A DNA stretch of 64,000 nt from assembly GCF_042140245.1 (NCBI RefSeq), contig NZ_CP159483.1, positions 434,001 to 498,000 of the forward strand. The letters are read 5' to 3'. The position numbers were made by a program, and so were the translations under genes. This document shows positions 40,893 to 50,396 of the stretch, piece by piece. Under the pieces are notes generated by a model. That model saw only the letters and a program-made list of their open reading frames with translations. It had not been told where the DNA came from and ran no database searches. Numbering within the stretch: the stretch's first letter is position 1; every line of letters begins with the position of its first letter. This stretch comes from MH13 sp042140245. GTDB lineage: Bacteria; Pseudomonadota; Alphaproteobacteria; Rhizobiales; MH13.

Positions 40893-41426
40893 ATGCGAAT
40901 CACCAAGCCGCTTGAGTCAATGATCCATTTTTTCCGTTTTTCTCCGTTCCTCGCTCTGATGGCGGCTGTTTTTGTGCTGCCAGCCCCTGCCTCTGCCCAG
41001 CCGGTGGTACGAGAGAGCTTTCAGGCCTGGCAGATCCAATGCGAAACGCCCGATGGCTCACCGACAGAACTGTGCGCACTGGTGCAAAATGTTGCGGCCG
41101 TGGATCGGCCCAATGTGGAGCTTCGCGTGACAATCGTGCGAACGCTTGATGGCGGTGCGCACATTCTACGTGTGGCGGTACCGCTGGGCGTGTTGCTTGA
41201 TGGCGGACTTGGCCTGCGCATTGATGACACCGACATTGGCACAGCCGACTTTGCTCGCTGTCTGCCTTCGGGCTGCTATGTCGAAATGATCATGGATGAT
41301 GAGCTGGTGACCACGCTCTCCAGCGGCCAAACAGCTTGGTTTGTCATCTTTCAGACACCCGATGAGGGCATCGGCATCCCCATCGAACTGCCTGGCTTTG
41401 CCGAAGGTTTTGCTGCGCTTCAATAG
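40893..41426 (+). CDS. Invasion-associated locus B (IalB) family exported protein
   Basis: The product has 177 residues (ATG 40893; ATG 40920 also fits). A signal peptide ends at PAPASAQ. The mature domain begins VRESFQAWQIQCETPDGSPTELCALVQNV, with two Cys likely bridged, and CLPSGCYVEMIMDDELV carries a second pair, the IalB pattern. These are small periplasmic proteins named after Bartonella, with an unclear role in most bacteria. In several Rhizobiales an IalB-like gene sits near coxB, often with tldD between; here tldD is absent. Confidence 0.85.
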   Translation: MRITKPLESMIHFFRFSPFLALMAAVFVLPAPASAQPVVRESFQAWQIQCETPDGSPTELCALVQNVAAVDRPNVELRVTIVRTLDGGAHILRVAVPLGVLLDGGLGLRIDDTDIGTADFARCLPSGCYVEMIMDDELVTTLSSGQTAWFVIFQTPDEGIGIPIELPGFAEGFAALQ

Positions 41427-41480
41427 AAGCTTGCCATCAGATGCTTGACGCCTAGCGGGTGAAGGTCCACTTGGCCGTGG

Positions 41481-43355
41481 ATGGAAGACGCTCAAGCCAC
41501 GCTCCAAACGCTTGCCGACAGGGCGGCCTATAGCTCCGATCCTATTGTCCTGGTGCTCATTCTATTGGCCGCAGGGCTGATCGCAGTTCCGATCTTCCAG
41601 CGCTTTAAGCTTGGGGCGGTGCTTGGCTATCTGGCTGCAGGACTGGCCATCGGCCCCGCGCTAGGATTGGTTTCAGATATCGACGCGGTCGCTACCGTTG
41701 CTGAGTTCGGCGTCGTCCTTTTCCTGTTCATTATTGGTCTGGAACTGAAGCCAACAACGCTTTGGAGCTTGCGCAAGTCTATCTTTGGCTCCGGCAGCGG
41801 ACAGATGCTGGGCTCAACCTTGCTGCTTTCGGGCGCGGCCATGATGTTTGGCTTCTCCTGGCAAAGTGCGCTGATCATTGGTTGGGCCCTTGCGCTCTCC
41901 TCCACGGCGATTGCCCTTGCTATCCTCGATGAACGGCATGAGCGCGAGACACCGCACGGTAAAGCGACATTCGGCATCTTGCTCTTCCAGGACCTCACTG
42001 TTGTGCCACTGCTCGCATTGGCTTCCATTCTTGCCCCGCGCGGTGATGGTGGCATGGGATTGACTGAGGCTGGGATAGCGCTTGGCGCCGTGGTCGCGTT
42101 GGTGGTCATCGGGCGGTTTATGCTCAATCCGCTTTTTCACATTCTCGCCAAGACAGGTGTGCGCGAAGTGATGACCGCCGGCGCGCTGATGATCGTGCTT
42201 GGCGCCGCCTTTGTGATGGAACAGGCTAACTTGTCGACAGCGCTTGGCGCACTTATCGCGGGCGTCATGCTCTCAGAAAGCGATTTCCGCCATCAGCTGG
42301 AAGCTGACATTGAGCCATTTCGCGGCCTCCTTATGGGTCTCTTCTTCCTGGCTGTCGGTCTTTCCATTGATCTTGGGGTTCTGACTGACCAGTTCCTGGT
42401 GATTTTGGCCATTACGCTGCTCGGCCTTATCATCAAACTCGGCGTTACCTATGCGGTGATGCGGATGATGGGGGAGGATCACGCCGCTGGCGTCAAAACC
42501 ACTGCCTATGTTTGCCAGTTTGGTGAATTTGGCTTCGTTGTCTTCGGCGTCGCCTTGGCTGGCGGCCTGGTTGATGGACCAACACAGAGCATTCTGGCGT
42601 GTGCGGTGGCGCTTTCCATGGCACTGACACCGGTTCTCATCAATGCTGCCTATGCACTGACCAAAAACAAAACCAGCGAAACAATGGAGGAAGACTATTC
42701 CTCAGCGCAGGCAAGGGTGCTGATCATTGGTTTTGGCCGCTTTGGTCAGTTCGTTTCGCAGACCGTGCAAGCTGGTGGCGAACGTGTGACCGTTATTGAC
42801 ACCGATGCTGACCGTATCCGTGATGCCAAGCGCTTCAAGGCTCGCATCTACTATGGTGACGGCACACGGCTCGACATTTTGGCCGCGGCGGGCTTGGCAC
42901 GCGCTGACATTCTGGCGGTTTGTACCGACGGTCGGGCGACCACCACACGGATCGTCGAAGCGGTGCGCGAAGCTTATCCTGATTTGCCGATTTATGCCCG
43001 TGCCTACGATCGCGGCCATGCTTTGGAACTGCTCAAAATTGGGGCGACGGAAGCTGTCCGCGAGACGTTCCATTCATCGATTGAGATGGGGCGGCAGGTG
43101 TTGCTTGAGCTTGGCATTCCAGAAGATGAAGCTGATTTCCGCGTGGCCGATGTGCGGGCGCGCGATGAGAAACGTTTTGCCATGCAGGCCGAAGACGGCA
43201 TTTTGGCTGGGGTCGATCTGGTTTTTCCAACGGGCCAAGAGGTTCCCAAACCCAAACCGATGTTTGACCCCGTTCCCGAGCCACTTATCCAGACCGATGG
43301 CGAGGCAGAAGCCCTGTCGCCGGAAACCGAAGCTATCACCAAGGACGACACATAG
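41481..43355 (+). CDS. CPA2-family potassium/proton antiporter with TrkA-N domain (KefB/C-like)
   Basis: The product has 624 residues. About twelve membrane helices (15-395) form a sodium/hydrogen exchanger-type domain. A cytosolic Rossmann domain at about 410-530 has ARVLIIGFGRFGQFVSQTV and VIDTDADRIRDAKRF, the TrkA-N/RCK NAD-binding motif. The acidic C-terminus is disordered. It should exchange K+ or Na+ for H+, gated by nucleotide or glutathione adducts in the KefB/C case. The KefF ancillary protein is not adjacent. The MATE gene begins immediately after its stop codon. Confidence 0.9.
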   Translation: MEDAQATLQTLADRAAYSSDPIVLVLILLAAGLIAVPIFQRFKLGAVLGYLAAGLAIGPALGLVSDIDAVATVAEFGVVLFLFIIGLELKPTTLWSLRKSIFGSGSGQMLGSTLLLSGAAMMFGFSWQSALIIGWALALSSTAIALAILDERHERETPHGKATFGILLFQDLTVVPLLALASILAPRGDGGMGLTEAGIALGAVVALVVIGRFMLNPLFHILAKTGVREVMTAGALMIVLGAAFVMEQANLSTALGALIAGVMLSESDFRHQLEADIEPFRGLLMGLFFLAVGLSIDLGVLTDQFLVILAITLLGLIIKLGVTYAVMRMMGEDHAAGVKTTAYVCQFGEFGFVVFGVALAGGLVDGPTQSILACAVALSMALTPVLINAAYALTKNKTSETMEEDYSSAQARVLIIGFGRFGQFVSQTVQAGGERVTVIDTDADRIRDAKRFKARIYYGDGTRLDILAAAGLARADILAVCTDGRATTTRIVEAVREAYPDLPIYARAYDRGHALELLKIGATEAVRETFHSSIEMGRQVLLELGIPEDEADFRVADVRARDEKRFAMQAEDGILAGVDLVFPTGQEVPKPKPMFDPVPEPLIQTDGEAEALSPETEAITKDDT

Positions 43356-44792
43356 ATGGCTGAGGCCAAAGCACGCGAAGATGATGACACGGCACCGCGC
43401 TTCGTAACCGGCTCCACGATGCGTCACACCATCGTCATGACCGCCACCGGGTCGATTGGTCTGGTGGCGATTTTCATCGTCGATTTCGCCAACCTGTTCT
43501 ACATTGCGCAGCTGGGTGAAACCGAGCTTGCTGCCGCCATCGGCTATGCCGGTACGCTGATGTTTTTCATCACCTCAGCTGCCATTGGCACCACGATTGG
43601 TATCACCGCGCTGGTGTCCCGCGCTCTGGGTGCGGGCGATAAGGATCGTGCGAAACAGACAGCCGGCACAGGTCTCATTTTCATCTTTGCGCTCATCAGC
43701 GTGCTTAGCCTTTTCTGCTGGCTTTTTCTGGAATCGCTTCTCTCCGGCTTGGGTGCCACCGATCGCACGCTAGAGGTGGCTATTGGCTTCCTTCAGATCG
43801 TCATCCCATCCATGCCGTTGCTTGCGCTCGGCATGGCCATGTCCGGCCTGTTGCGCGCCGTGGGGGATGCCAAGCGGGCCATGTATGTAACGCTTGGTGC
43901 CGGCGTCGCGGCTGCCATCATGGACCCGATCTTTATCTTCGCGCTGGATATGGGCGTGAACGGCGCTGCAGTCTCCACAACGCTCTCTCGCTTTGCTCTG
44001 CTTGGCATGGGCGTCTATGGCGCGATGAAGGTGCATGATCTGGTCACCGTGCCGAGCCAGGAGGCTCTGCGCATGCATCTGGGCGGGTTGGTGGCCATTG
44101 CCGTTCCGGCCATTCTCACCAATGTTGCAACACCGGTTGGCAATGCGATTGTCACCCGCGCTATTGCACCTTTTGGCGATGATGCTGTTGCTGGCTGGGC
44201 GATTGTCGGGCGCATCATTCCTGTCGCGTTTGGAGCGATCTTTGCCCTGTCGGGGGCCGTGGGGCCCATCCTTGGCCAGAACTATGGTGCTGGCCGAATT
44301 GACCGGGTTCAGCGCGCCTTTATGGACGCTCTCATCCTAATCCTGGCTTACTCGGTTGTGGTTTGGGCGATCTTGTTCCTTGCCCGCGATCCAATCGTTG
44401 CGCTGTTCGACGCTGAAGGCAACGCAGCAGGCCTGGTGATCTTGTTCTGCACCTATGTTGCGGCAAGCTTCATCTTCAATGGCGCTTTGTTCGTGGCCAA
44501 TGCCTCCTTCAACAATTTGGGCTTTGCCACTTACTCCACCGTCTTCAACTGGGGCAAAGCCACCATCGGCACCCTGCCCTTCGTTTGGCTAGGCGCCCAG
44601 ATGGAATGGGGTGGCGGCGGTGCGCAGGGTGTGCTGATCGGCCAAGCGCTGGGCTCGGTGGTTTTTGGTCTGGCGGCGGTGATCACCGCCTATCGAGTGA
44701 TGCAAAAACTGGAACCACCCAAAGGCGATGCGCCCGTTGTCACGCATCGTCCAGAGCCAGCACCCTTCGCGTCGGGTAAGGCTGCCAGCTAG
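43356..44792 (+). CDS. MATE-family multidrug/metabolite exporter
   Basis: The product has 478 residues and about twelve membrane helices in two repeats of the MatE domain. The features LGETELAAAIGYAGTLMFFI, ALVSRALGAGDKDRAKQ and, in the second half, GAVGPILGQNYGAGRIDRVQRA are typical. It exports cationic organic compounds in exchange for Na+ or H+. Its ATG directly follows the TAG stop of the antiporter gene with no gap, so they are cotranscribed. Confidence 0.92.
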   Translation: MAEAKAREDDDTAPRFVTGSTMRHTIVMTATGSIGLVAIFIVDFANLFYIAQLGETELAAAIGYAGTLMFFITSAAIGTTIGITALVSRALGAGDKDRAKQTAGTGLIFIFALISVLSLFCWLFLESLLSGLGATDRTLEVAIGFLQIVIPSMPLLALGMAMSGLLRAVGDAKRAMYVTLGAGVAAAIMDPIFIFALDMGVNGAAVSTTLSRFALLGMGVYGAMKVHDLVTVPSQEALRMHLGGLVAIAVPAILTNVATPVGNAIVTRAIAPFGDDAVAGWAIVGRIIPVAFGAIFALSGAVGPILGQNYGAGRIDRVQRAFMDALILILAYSVVVWAILFLARDPIVALFDAEGNAAGLVILFCTYVAASFIFNGALFVANASFNNLGFATYSTVFNWGKATIGTLPFVWLGAQMEWGGGGAQGVLIGQALGSVVFGLAAVITAYRVMQKLEPPKGDAPVVTHRPEPAPFASGKAAS

Positions 44793-44801
44793 GCAATCTG
44801 A

Positions 44802-45767
44802 TCACCCGCCTTTGTTGACTGGCTGCCGCTTGCCACCGCCGAGCACCAGGACATTGCCGAAGAGAGCCAATGCCACGCCAATGAACGCGAAGACGGTCCA
44901 TTGGTAACCCTCAAACAGCGTGGACGAGGCCAAGGCGATCAGCGGAAAGATGACCGTGGCGTAAGAGGCACGCGCGCCGCCTATCCTGCCCAGCAAGGTG
45001 AGGTAACTCCAAAACGCGATCACTGAGGAGAACACAGCGAGCCAAACCAGAGAGCCGATGTACCCAGCGGTTGGTTCAATGGCGAAGGTGTGACCTTGCG
45101 CGAACGCCAACACGAACAACCAAATCACGCCGTAGAGCATGCCCCAGGCGTTGGTGGCGAGGATTGGCAATCCTCGTTTTTGTGCCCGTGCGGAGAGCAC
45201 ATTACCAGTGCAAAAGAACAAGGTACCGCAGATGCAAAGGCCCAAGCCCAAAAGCACATCGCGGTTGAGCGTGGTGCCCGTGATCTCCGGCCAAAACAGG
45301 AACCCAATTCCCAGTGCACCCAACAGAGCGCCCACCAACCGACGTGGCTCGGCACGCTGACCCATAAACGTAATGCCGATCAAGAAATTGATAATGGACG
45401 CAAGTGAGAACACAACTGCCAAGAGGCCCGCGGTGATCTCAATGCCGCCATAGTAGAAAAACAGAAAATTGGTGGAGAAAATGAAGAAGCCCATTGCGGC
45501 AAACAGCATGTGATCACGCAGCGAAAACCGCATGCGCTGGCCCGCCCAGAGCGCCCAGGCAAAAACCAGAACACCGGCGAGGGCGAACCGCCAAACGAGC
45601 GAAACTTCGGGCGCGATGGTGCCGAGCTGCATGCGCAAGGCCAACCAGCTGGTGCCCCACACAAAGCACGTGATGACATAAAGCGAGTAGTCATACCGCT
45701 CTAAGGCGGTATCACCTGTGCTTGTCGCAGGGGTGGTGGATTGCGTTGTCACAAAAAGAGGCCACAT
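44802..45767 (-). CDS. EamA-family (DMT superfamily) metabolite exporter
   Basis: The product has 321 residues with ten hydrophobic helices in two EamA repeats (YVITCFVWGTSWLALRMQLG and LCICGTLFFCTGNVLSARAQ onward). The second ends with a helix pair VFAFIGVALALFGNVLVLG and a basic tail. Such proteins export amino acids or other metabolites. No ribosome site is clear before ATG 45767, so the start may be later. It is divergent from the patatin gene. Confidence 0.87.
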   Translation of the reverse strand: MWPLFVTTQSTTPATSTGDTALERYDYSLYVITCFVWGTSWLALRMQLGTIAPEVSLVWRFALAGVLVFAWALWAGQRMRFSLRDHMLFAAMGFFIFSTNFLFFYYGGIEITAGLLAVVFSLASIINFLIGITFMGQRAEPRRLVGALLGALGIGFLFWPEITGTTLNRDVLLGLGLCICGTLFFCTGNVLSARAQKRGLPILATNAWGMLYGVIWLFVLAFAQGHTFAIEPTAGYIGSLVWLAVFSSVIAFWSYLTLLGRIGGARASYATVIFPLIALASSTLFEGYQWTVFAFIGVALALFGNVLVLGGGKRQPVNKGG

Positions 45768-45807
45768 TGGGAGGAAACAAAGCCTCCCTTCTCATGAACG
45801 AGCCGTT

Positions 45808-46689
45808 ATGACCACCCAGAGCGCGACGACCGATCTTCCCCGCCTTGGCCTAGCGCTGGGCGGCGGCGGTGCTCGCGGCTTATCGCATATCACCATCTTG
45901 GATGTGGTCGAAGAGCTGGGCCTACCCATCGCCTGCGTATCGGGCACCAGCATTGGGTCGATCATTGGTTGGGGTGTTGCATCCGGTCTTTCTGCGGGCG
46001 ATATGCGCGCGTTTGTTCTAGAAACCGCCGAGGCCCGCGAGGTTGCGGCGCGGGCCTGGAAAATGCGCCCGAAAGGGTGGAACGAGTTTTCAAAATGGTT
46101 TGAGTTGCAGCTTGAACCTGAAGCGGTGCTGGACGCCTTCATGCCCGATGGTCTGGCGGCAAGCTTTGACCAATTGGTTCTTCCGCTGGCGGTTGTTGCG
46201 ACCGATTATTATGGTTGGCACGCGCAGGTGATCAAAGACGGGCCCATTGCTCCGGCGGTTGCCGCCAGTATCGCGATCCCTTTTGTCTTCAAACCCGTGG
46301 TGCTTGACGGGCGGGTTCATGTGGATGGTGGCGTGGTAAACCCGCTGCCAACAGATGCTCTTGAAACGTGCGATCTGGTCGTCGCCGTGGATGTCGTTGG
46401 CGGCCCGAAACCAGATGGCGAAAATGGCGGAGGCAGTTTGGACACGCCTCCATCCCAGATGGATTCGATCTTTGGCTCCATGCAGATCGGCATGCAGACC
46501 ATCACCAGCAAACTGCTCGAACTGCGACCGCCCGATGTGCTGATCACGCCACCCATTGCCGAGTTTCAAGTGCTCGACTTCCTCAAGACGAAAGAGATAT
46601 TGGCCGCGTCCGATGCAGAGCGTGACACCATCAAGCGCGACATCAGCGTGGCAGTAGAGCGGTGGATGGCACGAGAAGTGGACGCGTAA
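45808..46689 (+). CDS. Patatin-like phospholipase (NTE/RssA-like)
   Basis: The product has 293 residues from ATG 45808; upstream codons to 45718 overlap the divergent gene and are not family-like. The oxyanion motif GGGGARGLSH, nucleophile Ser48 in SGTSIGS, and catalytic Asp173 in HVDGGVVNPLP form the Ser-Asp dyad. It hydrolyses acyl esters of phospholipids or lysophospholipids. There is no signal peptide, so it is cytoplasmic or membrane-associated. Confidence 0.92.
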   Translation: MTTQSATTDLPRLGLALGGGGARGLSHITILDVVEELGLPIACVSGTSIGSIIGWGVASGLSAGDMRAFVLETAEAREVAARAWKMRPKGWNEFSKWFELQLEPEAVLDAFMPDGLAASFDQLVLPLAVVATDYYGWHAQVIKDGPIAPAVAASIAIPFVFKPVVLDGRVHVDGGVVNPLPTDALETCDLVVAVDVVGGPKPDGENGGGSLDTPPSQMDSIFGSMQIGMQTITSKLLELRPPDVLITPPIAEFQVLDFLKTKEILAASDAERDTIKRDISVAVERWMAREVDA

Positions 46690-46702
46690 GACGAGCTGCC
46701 AA

Positions 46703-47185
46703 TCAGCCCTGGATTGCGCTCAACTTTGCAGCAAAGGCATCCACAGCATCAATGTAGCGCCCTTCAGCCACATCCTCTTGCGCGATGGCCAACGACGTTG
46801 CCAACGGTACAGGCAGAAGATCGTTCACACAGTCCACCGCCTTTTCTGGAGGAGAGTGTCCTCCACAGGTGAAAAACAAAGCAGTCCGTTCTGGCAATTG
46901 CGGCTTCTTTGCCAGAAAAGACCGCAGAGGCAACGCTGGATAGCTCGTCCAAATCGGGCTGCCCAAGATAACCAGATCATAGTCGCCAAAGGCAATGTCC
47001 GGCACGTTGATCGCTGGCAACTGACCTTTCACGCTGTCATAGCCAGCCAACAGATAGCGCAACCACCCAGATTGGTAGCGCGGGCATGTGATCACGTCGA
47101 TCTCAGCACCAAGCGCAGCTTGGAGCGCGTGCGCAACTTTCGCGGTCGTGCCGGTCCGGGAGTAGTAGAGAACCAAGGATTTCAT
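46703..47185 (-). CDS. Flavodoxin-domain protein
   Basis: The product has 160 residues from ATG 47185. FMN phosphate-loop YYSRTGTTAKVAHAL is at residues 7-21, and the isoalloxazine loops are SPIWTSYPALPLRSF and FTCGGHSPPEKA. It should bind FMN and act as a low-potential electron carrier or quinone reductase. The HemG protoporphyrinogen oxidase is a relative with similar length, but its long insertion is not seen, so the role is open. Confidence 0.85.
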   Translation of the reverse strand: MKSLVLYYSRTGTTAKVAHALQAALGAEIDVITCPRYQSGWLRYLLAGYDSVKGQLPAINVPDIAFGDYDLVILGSPIWTSYPALPLRSFLAKKPQLPERTALFFTCGGHSPPEKAVDCVNDLLPVPLATSLAIAQEDVAEGRYIDAVDAFAAKLSAIQG

Positions 47186-47475
47186 CTTTGAACGCTGCTC
47201 CGATTGAAATCCCAACCTGCCTGCCGTGATGCGTCAATTGCATGAGCGGTCAGGGCCAGAAGTGAAAAGACCGGAGGTCGTACGCGTTCGACCGGCACCA
47301 CTCCTCAACCACGATGCATTTCACTTGGCCACGGAAGGATCGCCCATCTTGAGCCGCTCGCCATTGACTGCGGTCAACGGGATTGCGGCCACCCACAAAG
47401 ATGAGAAATCAGCTATCGGCGCAGACAGCGGCGACAGCACCTGCAAACACGTGTCGCCGCCGTTTGATTGGAACG
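47186..47475. other. Intergenic region between upp and the flavodoxin gene
   Basis: No supported gene in 290 bases. A perfect nine-pair stem, GCGGCGACA (47428-47436) with TGTCGCCGC (47452-47460), starts 15 bases beyond the upp stop on the minus strand. It has no T run but may end the nucleoside operon. A stretch near 47270-47310 looks faintly like a tRNA 3' end but lacks an acceptor partner. Confidence 0.55.
47428..47460 (-). terminator. Stem-loop at the end of the nucleoside operon
   Basis: GCGGCGACA and TGTCGCCGC form a perfect nine-pair stem around a 15-base loop, just past the stop of upp, the last gene of the minus-strand operon. The lack of a T tract suggests Rho-dependent termination or message protection. 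Confidence 0.5.
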
Positions 47476-48105
47476 TTACTTCGTCCCGAACATCCGGTCG
47501 CCCGCATCACCCAGGCCTGGCACGATATAGCCGTGATCGTTGAGGCGTTCATCGATGGCAGCGGTCACCACTGGCACATCAGGATGGTTTTTGGTGAAAC
47601 GCTCCACCCCTTCCGGTGCGGCGAGCAAGCAGACAAAGCGAATGTTGTGAGCACCACGCTCTTTCAGCTTTGTCACGGCCGCTGACACAGAATTGGACGT
47701 GGCGAGCATGGGATCAAGAACGATGACAAGACGGTCCGACAGGTCTTCTGGCGCCTTGAAATAGTACTCCACCGGCTGAAGGGTTTCAGGGTCCCGATAA
47801 AGGCCGATATGGGCAACGCGGGCAGCAGGCACCAAGTCGAGCATGCCTTCCAAAAGGCCGTCTCCAGCACGAAGGACAGAGGCAAAGACCAGTTTCTTGC
47901 CAGAAAGCTTGGGTGCCATCATCGGCTGAATGGGCGTTTCGATCTCGACTTCTTCGGTCTCTAGATCGCGTGTCGTCTCGTAGCAAAGCAGGTGGGAGAT
48001 CTCGAACAACAACCGGCGAAACGACGCGGTGGAGGTGTTCTTATCCCGCATCAAGGTGAGCTTGTGCTGGATCAGCGGGTGATCGACAACGGTTACGCCT
48101 TGCAT
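47476..48105 (-). CDS. upp: Uracil phosphoribosyltransferase
   Basis: The product has 209 residues, standard for UPRTase. It starts with VTVVDHPLIQHKLTLMRDK, then GLLEGMLDLVPAARVAHIGLYRD, and the PRPP loop VIVLDPMLATSNS, and ends GLGDAGDRMFGTK. It converts uracil plus PRPP to UMP. It is the last gene of the nucleoside operon and salvages the base released by upstream enzymes. Confidence 0.98.
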   Translation of the reverse strand: MQGVTVVDHPLIQHKLTLMRDKNTSTASFRRLLFEISHLLCYETTRDLETEEVEIETPIQPMMAPKLSGKKLVFASVLRAGDGLLEGMLDLVPAARVAHIGLYRDPETLQPVEYYFKAPEDLSDRLVIVLDPMLATSNSVSAAVTKLKERGAHNIRFVCLLAAPEGVERFTKNHPDVPVVTAAIDERLNDHGYIVPGLGDAGDRMFGTK

Positions 48106-48150
48106 GCGGGGCTCCTTGTTTTGTGCGGCGCCCTGTTCATGCCCAACAGG

Positions 48151-49200
48151 TCAGGCGCTGGCAAGCGCGGTTTCCAACTTGCCCAAGAGTTTTTGCCGCG
48201 TTGGCTCGTCAACAAAAGCCGCGTTCAGTGCATTGCGCGTTAGCATGGCACGCATCGCCGTTTCGTCACCGCCAAGCAAATGCACCATTGTCTCAACATC
48301 TTTGGCAAGCGTCGTGTGGAAATGCGGCGGATCATCGGAATTGGCTGTCAGCTTAATGCCTGCATTGTGCAGTTGTTTGGCAGGATGCGCATCCAGACCG
48401 TCAACTGCGTTGAGCACCACATTAGAAACCGGACAGACCTCTAGGGTTATGCCTTTGGCCGCTATCTCGGCCATCAGGGCCTCGTCTTCGGCGGCGCGAA
48501 CACCATGACCAATACGTGTGACGCCCAAGGAGATCGCATCGCGGATAGTCGGCGGTCCAGTCCACTCGCCAGCATGTGCCGTGAGACCCAAACCTGCACC
48601 AGCACAGCGCGCGAAAGCATCGTTGGCATCAAGAAGCGAGCCTGCCACTTCACTACCAGCAATACCAAAACCGGCGATCAACGGATTGGTCTTGGCTGCC
48701 TCTATCGCGATATCAGCAGCGCGATTGATCGCCTGGGTGCCGAAATGGCGAACCCCGGTGGGGATCATGCGGCTAACAATGCCATGATCGACCTCAGCCC
48801 GTTTGATGCCATCAGCCAACGCATTCAGATAGGCCATCGGCTCAACGCCAGCTTGCTCGGCATGGTCGGTAGAAGAAAAGGTTTCGGAGTAAATGGCTCC
48901 TTGCGCAGCCAGGCCTGATGCATAAGCGTAAGCAAGATTGCTGTAATCCTCTGCCCGCGTGAAAACGCTCGCCACCCGATCATAGGCACTTAAGAAGCTG
49001 TCAAAGTCCGACCAGATGTAGCCATTCTCACCGTTGATCAAACCGGTGATGTCCTGGCCGTTACGATGGGCGAGTTCGCGCACCAGATCAGTTGGTGCTG
49101 CACCCTCAATGTGACAGTGCAGTTCAGCCAGTGGGATTGGGGAAGGCGTTTGGGTCAAAGGATCGATGTTCCATGTTTGCCAGCTGGCAGGCCGAGCCAT
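48151..49200 (-). CDS. add: Adenosine deaminase
   Basis: The product has 349 residues. Zinc ligands are in AELHCHIEGA and LTAHAGEWTGP; the catalytic Glu and His and the late NSDDPPHF motif complete the adenosine deaminase set. It converts adenosine to inosine, which the purine phosphorylase then cleaves. With ATG 49200 it overlaps deoB by 46 bases; a TTG at 49158 would give a TTGA overlap, but GGAG lies ahead of the ATG. Confidence 0.95.
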   Translation of the reverse strand: MARPASWQTWNIDPLTQTPSPIPLAELHCHIEGAAPTDLVRELAHRNGQDITGLINGENGYIWSDFDSFLSAYDRVASVFTRAEDYSNLAYAYASGLAAQGAIYSETFSSTDHAEQAGVEPMAYLNALADGIKRAEVDHGIVSRMIPTGVRHFGTQAINRAADIAIEAAKTNPLIAGFGIAGSEVAGSLLDANDAFARCAGAGLGLTAHAGEWTGPPTIRDAISLGVTRIGHGVRAAEDEALMAEIAAKGITLEVCPVSNVVLNAVDGLDAHPAKQLHNAGIKLTANSDDPPHFHTTLAKDVETMVHLLGGDETAMRAMLTRNALNAAFVDEPTRQKLLGKLETALASA

Positions 49201-50396
49201 TTGGCTGCCGTTTCTCCAATATCGGCAAAGGTGGTTCGTACCCCAGCAGAGCCTGGCTCCAAATCCTTTGCCAGCATGAGGACGGGAACACGCTCACGGG
49301 TATGGTCCGTGCCAACCCAGCTTGGGTCGTTGCCATGGTCGGCGGTGAGCATCAGGAGGTCGCCTTCTTTCATGGCGTCCATGAAACGAGGCAGTTGGCG
49401 ATCAAACCGCTCCAGCGCATCTGCATAGCCCGGGATGTTGCGACGGTGCCCAAACTCAGAGTCAAATTCCACGAAGTTTGCGAACACCAAATCGCCATCC
49501 TGTGCAGCTTTCTCGCCTTCGAGCGTGCCCATCAGCACATCGAACAAAGGCTCGATGCCCGGCACTTTGCGAACCTCATCAATGCCGTGCATGGCGAAGA
49601 TATCTCCCAGCTTGCCGAGGGCGATAACCCTGTTGCCTGCGTCCTGCACCCGGTTGAGCACAGTGGGTTCAGGTGGTGGCACCGCATAGTCTTTGCGATT
49701 GGGGGTGCGCTTGAACGTCTCAACCGTTTCACCAACAAAGGGGCGTGCAATCACGCGGCCAATGTTCAGCGGGTCGATCAGCTTGCGCGCAACCTTGCAG
49801 ATCTCATAGAGCCGTTCGAGGCCAAAATGCTCTTCGTGTGCTGCGATTTGAAGAACTGAATCCGCTGACGTGTAGACGATGGGTTTGCCGCTTGCGATGT
49901 GCTCAAGGCCATACTCAGCGATCACAACCGTGCCTGAACCATGTTCGTTGCAGAGTGTACCCGGTAGGCCCGCTTGGCTGATGAAGTCATGCATCAGATC
50001 ATCTGGAAAGGCTGGCTTGGTGTCAGGGAAATAGCCCCAGTCAAACGGCACGGGCACACCGGCAATCTCCCAGTGACCCGACGGCGTGTCCTTGCCATTT
50101 GAGACTTCACTGGCGGCGGCGTAGCGCCCTGCAACGCTTTCTGTTTCAAGGTTTGGCGGGACAGCGCCAGATGCAAGTTCCACTGCTTTCCCAAGACCCA
50201 AGCGCGTGAGGTTAGGAAGGTGGAGAGGCCCCGCACGCAGGCCTTCCTTGTCACCGGTACCGTTCGCGCAAGCTTCAGCGATATGACCGACCGTGTTGGC
50301 GCCGGTATCTGGTGTGTCGTGATTAAAGAAAAGATGCGCATCCGGCGCGCCGCCAATGCCGACGCTATCGAGCACAACCAGAAAAACGCGGGGCAT
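49155..50396 (-). CDS. deoB: Phosphopentomutase
   Basis: The product has 413 residues. It has alkaline-phosphatase-superfamily metal motifs: VLDSVGIGGAPDA, NTVGHIAE, GKDTPSGHWEI with the phospho-Thr, and LLMLTADHGNDPSWVGTDHTRERVP. It interconverts (deoxy)ribose 1- and 5-phosphates, linking the phosphorylases to central metabolism. The ATG overlaps the deoA stop (TGATG). Its 3' end overlaps add. Confidence 0.98.
   Translation of the reverse strand: MPRVFLVVLDSVGIGGAPDAHLFFNHDTPDTGANTVGHIAEACANGTGDKEGLRAGPLHLPNLTRLGLGKAVELASGAVPPNLETESVAGRYAAASEVSNGKDTPSGHWEIAGVPVPFDWGYFPDTKPAFPDDLMHDFISQAGLPGTLCNEHGSGTVVIAEYGLEHIASGKPIVYTSADSVLQIAAHEEHFGLERLYEICKVARKLIDPLNIGRVIARPFVGETVETFKRTPNRKDYAVPPPEPTVLNRVQDAGNRVIALGKLGDIFAMHGIDEVRKVPGIEPLFDVLMGTLEGEKAAQDGDLVFANFVEFDSEFGHRRNIPGYADALERFDRQLPRFMDAMKEGDLLMLTADHGNDPSWVGTDHTRERVPVLMLAKDLEPGSAGVRTTFADIGETAAKWLGLPAGKHGTSIL

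Noticed and set aside
47270..47310. tRNA-like 3' half (GTTCGACC...GGCACCA)
   Set aside because: No matching acceptor 5' strand or anticodon arm can be drawn on either strand within tRNA length.
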